From: Streptomyces viridochromogenes DSM 40736
Lineage (GTDB): Bacteria; Actinomycetota; Actinomycetes; Streptomycetales; Streptomycetaceae
NCBI RefSeq assembly: GCF_000158955.1
Contig: NZ_GG657757.1
Location: 4,635,290 to 4,699,289, forward strand
Direction of reading: 5' to 3'
Length of the DNA: 64,000 nt
Positions within the stretch are counted from its first letter, which is position 1, and each line of letters begins with the position of its first letter. This document shows positions 25,202-33,107 of the stretch, piece after piece. The notes under the pieces were generated by a model. It saw nothing but the letters and a program-made list of their open reading frames with translations, ran no database searches and was not told the DNA's origin. A program made the translations under genes and the position numbers.

Positions 25202-26152
25202 TCAAGACGTCGCTGCGGTGGCAGAAGCACCGCGGAAGGCGGTGGTGAACCATGCGTAAACGGGCGCGAGTGATGGTGATGCAGGCCATCCATTGATCGC
25301 GGCCAGGAGCTGCCAAAAGCGCTGGGTTTGTGGGTCGGCGGTCGTCTGCAGGCGGGCGAGGATCCAGCGGCGCAGATCACCGTCGCCGGCACTCTCGAAT
25401 GCATGGCCGTAGAGCCCGCCCAGTAACTCGGCAAGGGGCAAGGTAGCGGCGGAGGCCGGGAGCATGCCGGTGGATACGGCTTCGTCGATTCGTTCACGCA
25501 TCGCCTGGTTGAGACCATCGTGCAGAACGCTGACGTCCTGTGGGGAAGGCTCTTCCGCCTGGTCCTCAGCTATGCGGCGTACTGCGGTCCGGAAGTCTGC
25601 GTTCTGGCAGAGTTCGGTGAGTTCCACCCAGGCCCCGACCTGTTCGGGTGTGGGATCGTCGGGGAGTTCGGGCATTGCGGACTGCATCAGGGCCACGAAC
25701 TCGGGGTTGGCGTGGAAGCCCTTGAAGGCGTCGTCGATGAATTCTGCTACCAGTCGGCGTTGTTCAGCTTGGGAGAGCGTGGCGAGTCGATGCATGAGGT
25801 CCATCTCCATGGTGGTGGGGTTGTGTCTGGCCACTGCTCGAAGTACTGCCCGGCGCAGGCGGAGGGTCTGGATCTGTACGTCCAGGGCGTCGGCGTGTGC
25901 GTCCGCGACTTCCTGTACGGAGGCCTCCCGGTCCAGCACCTTGCGCACGGTCGCCAGGTCGAGCCCCAGATCGCGCAGCGTGCGGACCAGGTCCAGGCGG
26001 GCGACGGCGTCGAGGCCGTAAAGCCGGTAGCCCGCCGGGCTCCGGGCGGTCGGCGGGACGATGCCCTTGTCGGAGTAATACCGAATGGTCTTCACCGTCA
26101 GGCCGGTCCGGCGGGATAGTTCTCCGATGGAATAGAGCATGTCGCTGTCCAT
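25202..26152 (-). CDS. MerR-family regulator with large C-terminal effector domain
   Basis: 316 residues: a MerR helix-turn-helix (YSIGELSRRTGLTVKTIRYYSDKGIVPPTARSPAGYRLYG), a coiled coil, then about 190 helical residues rich in Glu and Leu that I cannot classify. An ATG four codons inside is an alternative start. An inverted repeat 14 bases upstream suits autoregulation. The gene leads into the small membrane protein gene. Confidence 0.88.
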   Translation of the reverse strand: MDSDMLYSIGELSRRTGLTVKTIRYYSDKGIVPPTARSPAGYRLYGLDAVARLDLVRTLRDLGLDLATVRKVLDREASVQEVADAHADALDVQIQTLRLRRAVLRAVARHNPTTMEMDLMHRLATLSQAEQRRLVAEFIDDAFKGFHANPEFVALMQSAMPELPDDPTPEQVGAWVELTELCQNADFRTAVRRIAEDQAEEPSPQDVSVLHDGLNQAMRERIDEAVSTGMLPASAATLPLAELLGGLYGHAFESAGDGDLRRWILARLQTTADPQTQRFWQLLAAINGWPASPSLAPVYAWFTTAFRGASATAATS

Positions 26153-26166
26153 GCCCCCAGCTTGAT

Positions 26167-26185
26167 GTCTCCCCCCACAGGAGAC
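26167..26185. promoter_or_regulatory. Inverted repeat before the MerR gene, likely its operator
   Basis: On the minus strand GTCTCC-TGTGGGG-GGAGAC, with TTGAGT overlapping its upstream arm as a possible -35. MerR activators bind dyads of this kind between -35 and -10. Confidence 0.5.
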
Positions 26186-26378
26186 TCAACCGTGGGCCAG
26201 AAACTCGCTGTGAAGGCTGCTCGCAGAATGTCGACCTCAGCGTCCTCCGGCAACACATCTTCCTGTGCTCAGCCGCCTCGACGCGCTGGCGGAATGGCAC
26301 TGGCTCAGCCATGAGCTGGCCGCGCTGGCGCGGGATGTGGTGGCGGCTCGTGGTCTACCTCGGTGCATACGGTCCGAT

Positions 26379-26489
26379 GCCACGCGGCGAGTGATCACAG
26401 CGGACAGCAAAACGGCCCAGGTATCTGACCTGGGCTTTCTTCGTGGAGCGGGTGACGAGAATCGAACTCGCGCTCTCAGCTTGGGAAGC
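26379..26489. repeat. Left copy of a 111-bp direct repeat containing the 3' half of tRNA-Gly
   Basis: This segment matches 33092-33202 without gaps and with five mismatches; the last 53 bases (26437-26489) are identical to 33150-33202. It contains the last codons and stop of the integrase remnant, a hairpin, and the tRNA-Gly 3' half up to the anticodon loop. It has the properties of a distal attachment site. The tRNA part is incomplete, so it is not a tRNA gene. Confidence 0.9.
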
Positions 26490-26598
26490 GACGGCGCTTG
26501 GGTGGGTGCATTGACTCTGACCTGTACAGATGCCTTGCTTCGGGAGCGGTCGTGCGGGTGGGATCGCGCCGTTGTTGACCGTGGTTGTCCGGTCTTAC

Positions 26599-26616
26599 GG
26601 GCACGCTGTGGGCACG
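26599..26616. repeat. Copy 2 of motif GGGCACGCTRTGGGCACG
   Basis: GGGCACGCTGTGGGCACG, one base different from the copies at 19102 and 27504, 110 bases inside the left end of the tRNA-Gly-bounded segment. Confidence 0.6.
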
Positions 26617-26748
26617 GATGCCCCCAGCGGCCGGGCCGTGCGTTCGCGCGACGCGTGCGCCGATCGGACCGCTTCGCCTCTGAGGCTGATCTGGAATGTC
26701 CGTCGCGACTGCACATGCCGGGAGCCGACGCTTTGCCGTGGACCCGTG

Positions 26749-26788
26749 AATGTTGGTGACGTATTCTTCTATGTACATCACCAACATT
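26749..26788. promoter_or_regulatory. Large inverted repeat, operator of the VapBC-type module
   Basis: AATGTTGGTGA (26749-26759) and TCACCAACATT (26778-26788) form a perfect 11-bp inverted repeat with an ATGTACAT palindrome inside. It ends 15 bases before the antitoxin start, the usual place where a toxin-antitoxin complex binds. Confidence 0.8.
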
Positions 26789-26803
26789 GTGAGGAGGTGC
26801 CGT

Positions 26804-27025
26804 ATGTCTGTGACCCAGATCGACATCGACGACGACGCTCTGGAACGCGCCATGGCTCTGGCCAAGGTCAGAACCAAGAAGGAGGCGGTCAACCTCGCTC
26901 TGCACTTCTACGCCGAGCAGCAGGAGCGCGCGGCGCGCATCAGCCGTCACTTCGAGCGCGCGCGTGAGTGGGGCGCCGTCGAGGACGCAGAGCGTCTGCA
27001 CCGGGCGGAGAAGCACGGCCGGTGA
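26804..27025 (+). CDS. VapB-type antitoxin
   Basis: 73 residues with the VapB/DUF2191-like N-terminus TQIDIDDDALERAMALAKVRTKKEAVNLALHFYAEQQ (ribbon-helix-helix) and a charged C-terminal tail that would wrap the toxin. GAGGAGG precedes the ATG. Its stop overlaps the PIN toxin start (GTGA), the standard arrangement. Confidence 0.9.
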   Translation: MSVTQIDIDDDALERAMALAKVRTKKEAVNLALHFYAEQQERAARISRHFERAREWGAVEDAERLHRAEKHGR

Positions 27026-27432
27026 TCTACTTGCTCGACACGTCCGGCCTGGTCCGGCTGCTCCGGGACCCAAAACTTCAGACGGCCTGGTACGACGCGA
27101 TCGACGCCGGGGCCATCGCATCCTGTTACGTGCAGCGAGCCGAGTTCCTGTACAGCGCCCGGAACGGCCGCGAGTACGACGAGATCGCGGAGATGTTCAC
27201 CGACATCTATCCCGATGCGGCGGTGCCGAAGAACGCGGGGCGTTGGATCAGCTCGGTACAGCATCGTATGGCCCAGGCCGGGGAGCATCGAAGCGCCTCG
27301 GCGGTGGACCTCGTCATCGCCGCCACCGCAGCCCACCACGGCCTCGCTGTCCTCCACGACGATGCCGATTACCGTGCCATTGCCCGGCACGCATCCGACC
27401 TGCTCGAGCACAACGTCCACAACATCGCCTGA
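27022..27432 (+). CDS. VapC-type PIN-domain toxin RNase
   Basis: 136 residues with the PIN acidic quartet: Asp6 (LLDTSG), Glu41 (QRAEFL), Asp96 (SAVDLVIAATA) and Asp114/116 (LHDDADY). VapC enzymes cleave tRNA or rRNA when the antitoxin is lost. GTG start at 27022 overlapping the antitoxin stop. Module lies in the tRNA-Gly-bounded segment and may stabilise it. Confidence 0.92.
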   Translation: MIYLLDTSGLVRLLRDPKLQTAWYDAIDAGAIASCYVQRAEFLYSARNGREYDEIAEMFTDIYPDAAVPKNAGRWISSVQHRMAQAGEHRSASAVDLVIAATAAHHGLAVLHDDADYRAIARHASDLLEHNVHNIA

Positions 27433-27503
27433 GGCGATCTCCCCAGAAGGACATCGGTAACCGTCCCCTGTGGTCGGTAGCGGCAGCCTTCAGCCTCGCT
27501 GTG

Positions 27504-27521
27504 GGGCACGCTATGGGCACG
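27504..27521. repeat. Copy 3 of motif GGGCACGCTRTGGGCACG
   Basis: GGGCACGCTATGGGCACG, identical to the copy at 19102, between the PIN toxin gene and the TerD-domain gene. Confidence 0.6.
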
Positions 27522-27635
27522 GGTCCGGAGCCATCGGTCTGGGGGAGATGGGGCGACGGACATTCGGAGGATCCTGCGTCCAGGTGCCTCTTGCCCAGGA
27601 CATGTGTGGTTGCGGATGCGTAGGTGGCTCGGCTG

Positions 27636-29480
27636 TCATTCGACGTCGACTCCGTAGGCGCGGGCGAGGCCGTCGAGGCCGTCCGCCCATCCCTGACCGA
27701 GGGCCCGTAGCTTCCATGCGGGTAGGCCGTCGACGGAGTGCCGGTACAACTCGGCGACGACCATGGCTCGGATATCCGGGTTTGCGGACGGCTGGAAAGC
27801 CCATGCCGCCCCGGTCACGCAGTCGATGTGCAAGGCGGCGTGGGTGAGGGAGCCGCAGTTCAGACCCGTGTCGACGTCCATGTTGATGGCGATGGCGACG
27901 CGGCGCACTCGCTCGGGCAGGGCAGCCAGGTGAATGGTGGCGCGTTCGACGGCGTACGGACCCTCCCGCTGCTTGCCCAGAAGCCGTGCGGCACCGTCGG
28001 CAGAGAAGGGCTGGTTATAGAAGACGAAGTCCTCGTCGGCTGCCACCCGGCCGTCCTCCCCGGTCAGGAAGAGGGTGAGGTCCGCGTCCGCGCCGGCGAA
28101 GCTGAAGGCGACGTGCAGCCCCTGCCAGGCGTCCTCGGGCAGGACGAGGGTCTGGCCGGGGATGAGCGAGGTAGGCAGCACGGGCGGTGTGGCGGGTGCA
28201 GGAGGCGGTCCTGCCGCCCTGTGTTCCTTCCATTCGACGAACGGCTTGATCCGGTAGGGATCCGTGAGTGGCGTCCGGTCGCCGGGTGGGGTGCCGGCGC
28301 CGAGGGTGACGTCGATGTCGGCGAGTGACGGTTCGCCGGCACCGGGTTCGTCCTGAGCATGGTCGAGCAGGACCTGGAGGCCGGGCACGCGGCTGGTGTC
28401 CAGCGGCTTGATCGCGCTGGACAGGTAGCCCGATGCGGTGGTGGTGACGGAGCAGGTGACGTCCTGCCCGATGTCCTGGAAGCACAGGGCGTCCTCGGGT
28501 TCCCGCCAGGGCGTGGACTCGATCGCCTGGCGCGTCCAGCGGCCGTAGGCCACGAAGCCGAGGCGCTGGGTGTCGGGCAGGCGGGTCAGCACAGCGAGGT
28601 CGATGGCCGTGATGCCGGGTGCGGTGGCGAAGCCCTCCTTCAGCGTGGCGACGATGTTGGAACCCATGGACGTCAGCCACCACAGAACGCGGTCCCGCTT
28701 GGTGAGGTTCTTCAGCGTCGGGCGCCCGCCGGGCGTGAGCCCAGGCGTCTGACCGGGCATGGAGTCGAGGTCCTGTTGCCGCACAACGACGGACAGCACC
28801 GAGCCGTCCACGCCTACGGCACAGCCGGCGGCCGGGTTGTCCGAGAAGGCGGTGTTCACCGCTTCGCAGACGGTGTCCTCGTCATTGGCGAGCAGGGCTT
28901 GCCACCAGTGTTCGGCCTCGCTCACCAACTGATGGCGGATCGCTTCCAGTCGCGCTGTCTCGGCGGCCAGGTAGGCGGGCGCCTCCTGTTCCGCCCGTCG
29001 TCTGGCCGCAGCCCTCTCTGCGCGGGCCAGCCGCCCCACGCCCTGAAGGTGGAACGTCCGGGCTTCAGCGAGCGCCCATGACAGGCTCAGTTGGGGGGCG
29101 TCCGGGATGACGGGCGGATGTGCCGCGGGAAAGGACTCCAGGTGAACGCTGGTCATCTGCCGCCTCAGCTCGCGCAACTGAGCGATGGCGGCATCGCGCT
29201 CCGCCTCCTGCTGAGCCCGCTCCGCCTGACGGCGCGCCCGGTCCAATTGCGCGGCTGAGGGGGCGACCGTACGAGAGCGTGTCGTACGCCGTGTACTCGT
29301 GCGCCGTCGATTGCCGCCGAGGGAACTCGACGCGTAGAAGGGGCCGAGCCCGGTCGACATCCTGGTGCCGCCGCTGCCCACGCTGAGCCTCGCCGCACGT
29401 GGCCCGACCGAGGTGCGCACTCCACGAGTCGAGACCCGCACACTCATCCCAGGTACACCGACACGGAAACCGAACCCCAT
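27636..29480 (-). CDS. DUF4236-TerD fusion protein
   Basis: 614 residues. The first 55 (MGFGFRVGVPGMSVRVSTRGVRTSVGPRAARLSVGSGG) match DUF4236. A basic, coiled-coil-like part (about 75-210) follows, then a central unclassified domain, and a C-terminal TerD domain (about 450-614) with FSFAGADADLTLFL, DEDFVFYNQP, VERATIHLAALPERVRRVAIAINMD and AMVVAELYRH. TerD domains bind calcium and act in stress and phage-related membrane complexes. The ATG at 29480 has GGGGAGAGG upstream. It is flanked by two toxin-antitoxin modules on the opposite strand. Confidence 0.88.
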   Translation of the reverse strand: MGFGFRVGVPGMSVRVSTRGVRTSVGPRAARLSVGSGGTRMSTGLGPFYASSSLGGNRRRTSTRRTTRSRTVAPSAAQLDRARRQAERAQQEAERDAAIAQLRELRRQMTSVHLESFPAAHPPVIPDAPQLSLSWALAEARTFHLQGVGRLARAERAAARRRAEQEAPAYLAAETARLEAIRHQLVSEAEHWWQALLANDEDTVCEAVNTAFSDNPAAGCAVGVDGSVLSVVVRQQDLDSMPGQTPGLTPGGRPTLKNLTKRDRVLWWLTSMGSNIVATLKEGFATAPGITAIDLAVLTRLPDTQRLGFVAYGRWTRQAIESTPWREPEDALCFQDIGQDVTCSVTTTASGYLSSAIKPLDTSRVPGLQVLLDHAQDEPGAGEPSLADIDVTLGAGTPPGDRTPLTDPYRIKPFVEWKEHRAAGPPPAPATPPVLPTSLIPGQTLVLPEDAWQGLHVAFSFAGADADLTLFLTGEDGRVAADEDFVFYNQPFSADGAARLLGKQREGPYAVERATIHLAALPERVRRVAIAINMDVDTGLNCGSLTHAALHIDCVTGAAWAFQPSANPDIRAMVVAELYRHSVDGLPAWKLRALGQGWADGLDGLARAYGVDVE

Positions 29481-29579
29481 GACGTACCCCTCTCCCCAGA
29501 ACAGTCTGGCACCCCAAAGGGGCGTGTGAGGCCGGCTCGGCTGGCCCTCAGCAACACGACATGGGGAGGTGGTGCCTGA

Positions 29580-29622
29580 TACATCAACGCGGTACATGGA
29601 CTACTCTTGGTACATGTCCATG
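29580..29622. promoter_or_regulatory. TACAT repeats and dyad before the second antitoxin, likely operator
   Basis: TACAT occurs at 29580, TACATG at 29593 and 29611 (13 and 18 bases apart), and CATGGAC (29595-29601) pairs with GTCCATG (29616-29622). Ribbon-helix-helix antitoxins bind such short repeats. Confidence 0.5.
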
Positions 29623-29880
29623 AAGCGCACCAACGTCTACGCCGACCCCGAGGACCTGGCCATCATCAAGGAGGCCGCCAAGCGCCGAGGTGTAAGCGAG
29701 GCCGAGATCATCCGCCAGGGCATCCACCTCGCCGCCATGGCGAACCGAGTCTGGGAAGAGCCGCTGTTCTCACGCACCTTCGAGGGGCCGGGGCGCACGC
29801 TGTCCAAGTCGGAGGTCCGCGACACGGTCACCGAGGCCGTCCGGCGCGAGACCGACTCGGGTTCCGGATCCGCCGCGTGA
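29614..29880 (+). CDS. Ribbon-helix-helix (CopG-type) antitoxin
   Basis: 88 residues with KRTNVYADPEDLAIIKEAAKRRGVSEAEIIRQGIHLAAMA, a typical ribbon-helix-helix, and an acidic C-terminus. Start may be the ATG at 29614 or 29620; an upstream in-frame codon at 29569 would place the operator within the gene. Stop overlaps the PIN toxin start (GTGA). Confidence 0.85.
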   Translation: MSMKRTNVYADPEDLAIIKEAAKRRGVSEAEIIRQGIHLAAMANRVWEEPLFSRTFEGPGRTLSKSEVRDTVTEAVRRETDSGSGSAA

Positions 29881-30320
29881 TCATTGTCATCGCCGATACG
29901 TCCGGCCTTCTGGCAGCCCTGGACTCGTCTCATCCGGAACACGGGGCGGCGAACGAGGCGATCATGGCGGCGGGGTTGCTGGTCATGTCCCCGCTCCTGC
30001 TGGCCGAACTGGATCACGTGGCGACGCGTGAGCTCGGCAGGGAGGCCGCCCTCAGCGCGGTCGATGACCTGCGGCGCTGGATTAGCCGTGGTCGTGTCGT
30101 CCTGCCGGAGATCACGGACGACCACCTGGGCGCCGCCCAGTCTGTCCGTGTCCGCTACCGCGCGCTGGACCTCGACCTCGCCGACGCGGTGAACGTGGCG
30201 CTTGCCTCCGACTACGACACGGACGCGATTCTCACCCTCGACCGACGCGACTTCCGGGCCGTACGCCCGCTGGGCCGATACAAGTCGTTCCGGGTACTCC
30301 CCGACGACCTCCCGATCTGA
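29877..30320 (+). CDS. PIN-domain toxin of the second toxin-antitoxin module
   Basis: 147 residues with Asp7 (IADTSGLL), Glu44 (LLLAELDHV), the DLDLADAVNVALA helix and LTLDRRDFRAV, giving the PIN acidic site. Translationally coupled to the CopG-type antitoxin. It is only distantly similar to the first PIN toxin, so the two modules are not a duplication. Confidence 0.9.
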   Translation: MIIVIADTSGLLAALDSSHPEHGAANEAIMAAGLLVMSPLLLAELDHVATRELGREAALSAVDDLRRWISRGRVVLPEITDDHLGAAQSVRVRYRALDLDLADAVNVALASDYDTDAILTLDRRDFRAVRPLGRYKSFRVLPDDLPI

Positions 30321-30788
30321 CGCAGGACCCAAAGCGGTCAAGTGCCCGCTTCCACAAGGGGCTTGGGCGCCGCCCACGGCGAAGACATGCAGGACGGGCG
30401 TCCGCCATCGCCCAGGAACAGCGGGCTGAGGGCTCGCCTCCGGCTCAAGCAGCTGCACTGGGACTTCGTGCTGCTGCGCAGTGACCGGACCTCGCATCGG
30501 TCAGGACACGGCAGCGGAAAGTGAGGTCGGTGGAGTCTCAAAGGGCGAGTCAAACCGGCGGGGCGGCGCCCATCGGTTGAGGGCGCCCCGCCGGGAAAGG
30601 GTTCGAGCCTCATCCTCATCAGGTCGATCATGGGGGACTGTCTACATGGACCAACCGGCCCGGCGCCTCGGTCCATCGTCCACTTAGGTCCAGCGTCGAC
30701 TTCAAGTAGACGACCAGTCCTGACTGCGGCGATCCAGTACGAGTACGCCGGTTTCCGGACGTCGTACGACGGCGTCAGGAGGGGCGGG
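30321..30788. other. 468-base gap between toxin gene and ricin-domain gene
   Basis: No gene is supported. A short plus-strand frame (RARLRLKQLHWDFVLLRSD) may be decayed coding sequence. The only clear structure is the hairpin at 30555-30594. Confidence 0.4.
30555..30594. terminator. Strong G+C hairpin
   Basis: CCGGCGGGGCG-CGCCC (one bulged G) pairs with GGGCGCCCCGCCGG around ATCGGTTGA. It lies between convergent genes and could stop transcripts from either side. Confidence 0.6.
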
Positions 30789-32321
30789 TCATTGCGCTCC
30801 CGCCCGCCACTGCTGAGCCGTGCCCCCGGTCAGCGGCTCCAGCGACAGCCCGCCGCCCCTGTCCGGGGTGACCGCCGTCTCGATGGCGATCGCCGGGCGG
30901 ATGACCCCGTCGGCGTCGACCGTGAAGCGCAGGTTGTCGCCGTTGTCGCCGTCGACCGAGTCGCACTCCCAGATGCCCACACCCCGGTCGACGGAACCGC
31001 GGCTGTCCAGGCAGTAGTCGGGGTCCGCGGCCGACTGCACGACACCGCGGCCGGTGTCGACGCGCCAGCGCTGGGTGGGGGCGGCGGTGCAGGGGGCGGT
31101 TATGACGTCGGTGCCTTTGTCGAAGTCGCCGGACACCTCCAGGCACCGGCCCGAGGCGGCGTTCACGACCTGGGCGTACGTGCCGTTCGGGGCGTGGGCC
31201 GTGGGGGAGGGGGACGGGCGGGGGCTGCGGCTCGGGGGCCGTGTCGTCGGGCTCGGGCTCCGCGTGGGAGACGGGGGCCTCCTGGAGGTCCGGGACGGCG
31301 ACGGTGTCGCGGACACCGTCGCCGTGACCGTGATCGGCGGCGCGGTCGTGGGCGTGCCGGCGGCGCCCGCTGAACGGTGGTCCGCGGAGTCGCCCGAGGG
31401 CAGCATGAGGATCGCCAGGGGGACCAGGGCCACGCCGAAGGCCGCGGAGGCCAGCAGTAAGCGGCGGGACGGAGGGCGCCGCGCCCCCGTGCCGCCGGCG
31501 ACGCCCCGGGGCTCGGGGCCCTGCCGGGTCGTGTACGCCGAACCGGACCAGGGCAGCAGGCCCTCCGCCAGGGCCGCGCGCGGGGTGTCCCGCAGGGTCG
31601 TCAGCTCCTCGTGTGCGGCCGTGCAATGCGGGCATTGCGCCATGTGCGCGTGCAGGTCGGGACTGTGGCGGGGGGCGTCCGCCCGCGTCGACTCCTCGAT
31701 CAGGCGGCGGAAGTCCGCGCAGCGCGGGTCGTCGGAGGCGGCCAGGCGCGACCTGAGACAGGCTTGGGACATCGCCTGGAGGGCCTGCGTTGTGCCGTAC
31801 ACGACGTCCTGGGGAGCGAGGTCGAGGAAGGAGGCCGTGCGGCCCTCGGGCTCCTCGTCCACGACGGCGTACCAGAGGAGGCCCTGGGTGCGGGAGGGCA
31901 GGGTGTGGAACGCGGCCAGCAGGGGCGGCAGCGGGCCCCCCGGGGTGCCGGTGGTGTTCAGGACCAGCAGCAGGCCGGGGTCCAGGCCCGCGGAGCGGTC
32001 GTCGCGGGCCCAGGAGGCGGCCAGCCGGGCGGTCAGCAGCAGGAGGTGGTGGCGGAGCGGGACGCGGGGTTCCACACCGTGTGCCGTCTCGCGGGCCGCC
32101 GCCGTGAAGGTCTCGGCCACCAGCCGCCGGGCCGCCGACTCGCTCGTGGTGCACAGCCGGGCGTAGCCGAGGGCCGCCGGGCGGTGCCGTCGGTGGAGCT
32201 CCCGCAGCGCCGCGTAGGCGGTGGCGGTGTCGCCGCGCAGCAGTACGGTCAGCCGCGCGTCCGGCACCTCGCCGTACGGCCCGCGGTCCGCGTCCCCGGC
32301 AGTGTCGCCGCCCTGAGCCAT
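30789..32321 (-). CDS. Sigma-factor-like / zinc-finger / ricin-lectin membrane protein
   Basis: 510 residues in four parts: an N-terminal half (about 20-200) with degenerate sigma-70 region 2/4-like helices (ALRELHRRHRPAALGYARLCTTSESAARRLVAETFTAA); an anti-sigma-type zinc finger HxxxCxxC (HMAQCPHC, about 226-233); one transmembrane helix (about 290-308) followed by a Pro/Ser/Thr-rich stalk; and an exported ricin-B-type lectin domain (about 385-510) with GRCLEVSG, TQRWRVD and the final QQWRAGAQ. Such fusions link carbohydrate binding outside to a transcription-like module inside. Confidence 0.85.
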   Translation of the reverse strand: MAQGGDTAGDADRGPYGEVPDARLTVLLRGDTATAYAALRELHRRHRPAALGYARLCTTSESAARRLVAETFTAAARETAHGVEPRVPLRHHLLLLTARLAASWARDDRSAGLDPGLLLVLNTTGTPGGPLPPLLAAFHTLPSRTQGLLWYAVVDEEPEGRTASFLDLAPQDVVYGTTQALQAMSQACLRSRLAASDDPRCADFRRLIEESTRADAPRHSPDLHAHMAQCPHCTAAHEELTTLRDTPRAALAEGLLPWSGSAYTTRQGPEPRGVAGGTGARRPPSRRLLLASAAFGVALVPLAILMLPSGDSADHRSAGAAGTPTTAPPITVTATVSATPSPSRTSRRPPSPTRSPSPTTRPPSRSPRPSPSPTAHAPNGTYAQVVNAASGRCLEVSGDFDKGTDVITAPCTAAPTQRWRVDTGRGVVQSAADPDYCLDSRGSVDRGVGIWECDSVDGDNGDNLRFTVDADGVIRPAIAIETAVTPDRGGGLSLEPLTGGTAQQWRAGAQ

Positions 32322-32418
32322 CCTCGCCCCTCCTCGCCCGCCACCCGTCCCCAGTGCTGACGTACCAGCCAGTTTGGGGTGCCCACATGGTGGCGGAGGA
32401 GGCCCTCTTGGAAAAGGG

Positions 32419-32435
32419 AGTTACCTGAGGTAACT
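32419..32435. promoter_or_regulatory. Perfect palindrome upstream of the ricin-domain gene
   Basis: AGTTACC-TGA-GGTAACT, about 100 bases before the ricin-domain gene start. Perfect 7-bp arms suggest an operator; no regulator is adjacent. Confidence 0.4.
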
Positions 32436-32556
32436 GAGCGGGGTTTCGGCGACCGGGAAGCGGGCCTCCGGAAGGATCGTTCCTCCACCGTCAGCCCCTT
32501 GCGCAACCGCACCAGCGTGCGCGACAGCAGCCGGGAGAGGTGGCCCCAGGATGCCG

Positions 32557-32599
32557 ACAAGCCCCTCATCTGCCATGAAAGAGCAGGTGAGGGGCTTGT
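32557..32599 (-). terminator. 17-bp hairpin downstream of a truncated minus-strand frame
   Basis: ACAAGCCCCTCATCTGC and GCAGGTGAGGGGCTTGT pair at 16 of 17 positions around a 9-base loop, 11 bases past the stop at 32610-32612. Confidence 0.75.
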
Positions 32600-32609
32600 T
32601 CGTGCGGGC

Positions 32610-32700
32610 TTACTTCTTCTTGCCCTGGGTGTTGCCGGGAATCTTGGGGAGCTGGGTTTTGCTGGTCAGGGGCGGTGGGATCTTGCGCCTGGTGGTCGTC
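32610..32700 (-). pseudogene. Truncated 3' end of an unrecognised gene
   Basis: The minus strand encodes TTRRKIPPPLTSKTQLPKIPGNTQGKKK-stop followed at once by a strong hairpin, which looks like the real 3' end of a gene. Upstream the frame degenerates into GAC/CCA repeats and no start is visible. I do not recognise the tail. Confidence 0.35.
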
Positions 32701-32765
32701 GTTGGTCGTCGTTGGTCATCATTGGCCACTGTCGAGCGGCCTCGGACGGCCCAGGGACGGCCTGA

Positions 32766-32935
32766 GATCGCTAAGCGCGCCGGACTCACCCAACGCGCGT
32801 TTCGGCATCACGCGCGCGTCTCCTTCGCCAAGGTCGCCGAGTACCAGAAGCGGGGCGCCGTCCACTTCCACGCGGTCATCCGCTTTGACGGCCCGGAGGG
32901 CGGCGACACGGCCCCTCCAGCCTGGGGCCTCCGCC
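32766..32935 (+). pseudogene. Fragment of a pSAM2-type replication initiator (RepSA)
   Basis: The plus strand reads IAKRAGLTQRAFRHHARVSFAKV followed by AEYQKRGAVHFHAVIRFDGPEG and PPAW. The HFHAVIRFDG segment holds the HxH metal motif of rolling-circle initiators carried by actinomycete integrative elements. Both ends of the gene are missing; the integrase remnant follows in another frame. Confidence 0.7.
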
Positions 32936-32951
32936 GAGCTGCTGACCGACG

Positions 32952-33107
32952 TCCGAGAAGGCCGCGCTGATCTATCAGCACTCCGACGAGGAGCGTCAGG
33001 AAGAGGTCGCCGCCGGCCTCGACGCCATGGTCCAGAAGGCCCGCGAGGAGGCTGCCCGGAAGGCCGCCGAGAAGCGTTCTGGCACGAATCTGGCACGCGG
33101 CGAGTGA
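32952..33107 (+). pseudogene. C-terminal stump of a tyrosine recombinase integrase
   Basis: Fifty-one codons ending in TGA encode SEKAALIYQHSDEERQEEVA and a charged tail, the standard end of actinomycete tyrosine integrases (the catalytic Tyr is in ALIYQHS). The catalytic domain is otherwise deleted. The stop lies 50 bases before tRNA-Gly, the usual int-att order. Confidence 0.75.

Noticed and set aside
26437..26489. Second tRNA-Gly gene
   Set aside because: Only the 3' half up to the anticodon loop is present; the 5' half is replaced by unrelated sequence, so no cloverleaf can form.
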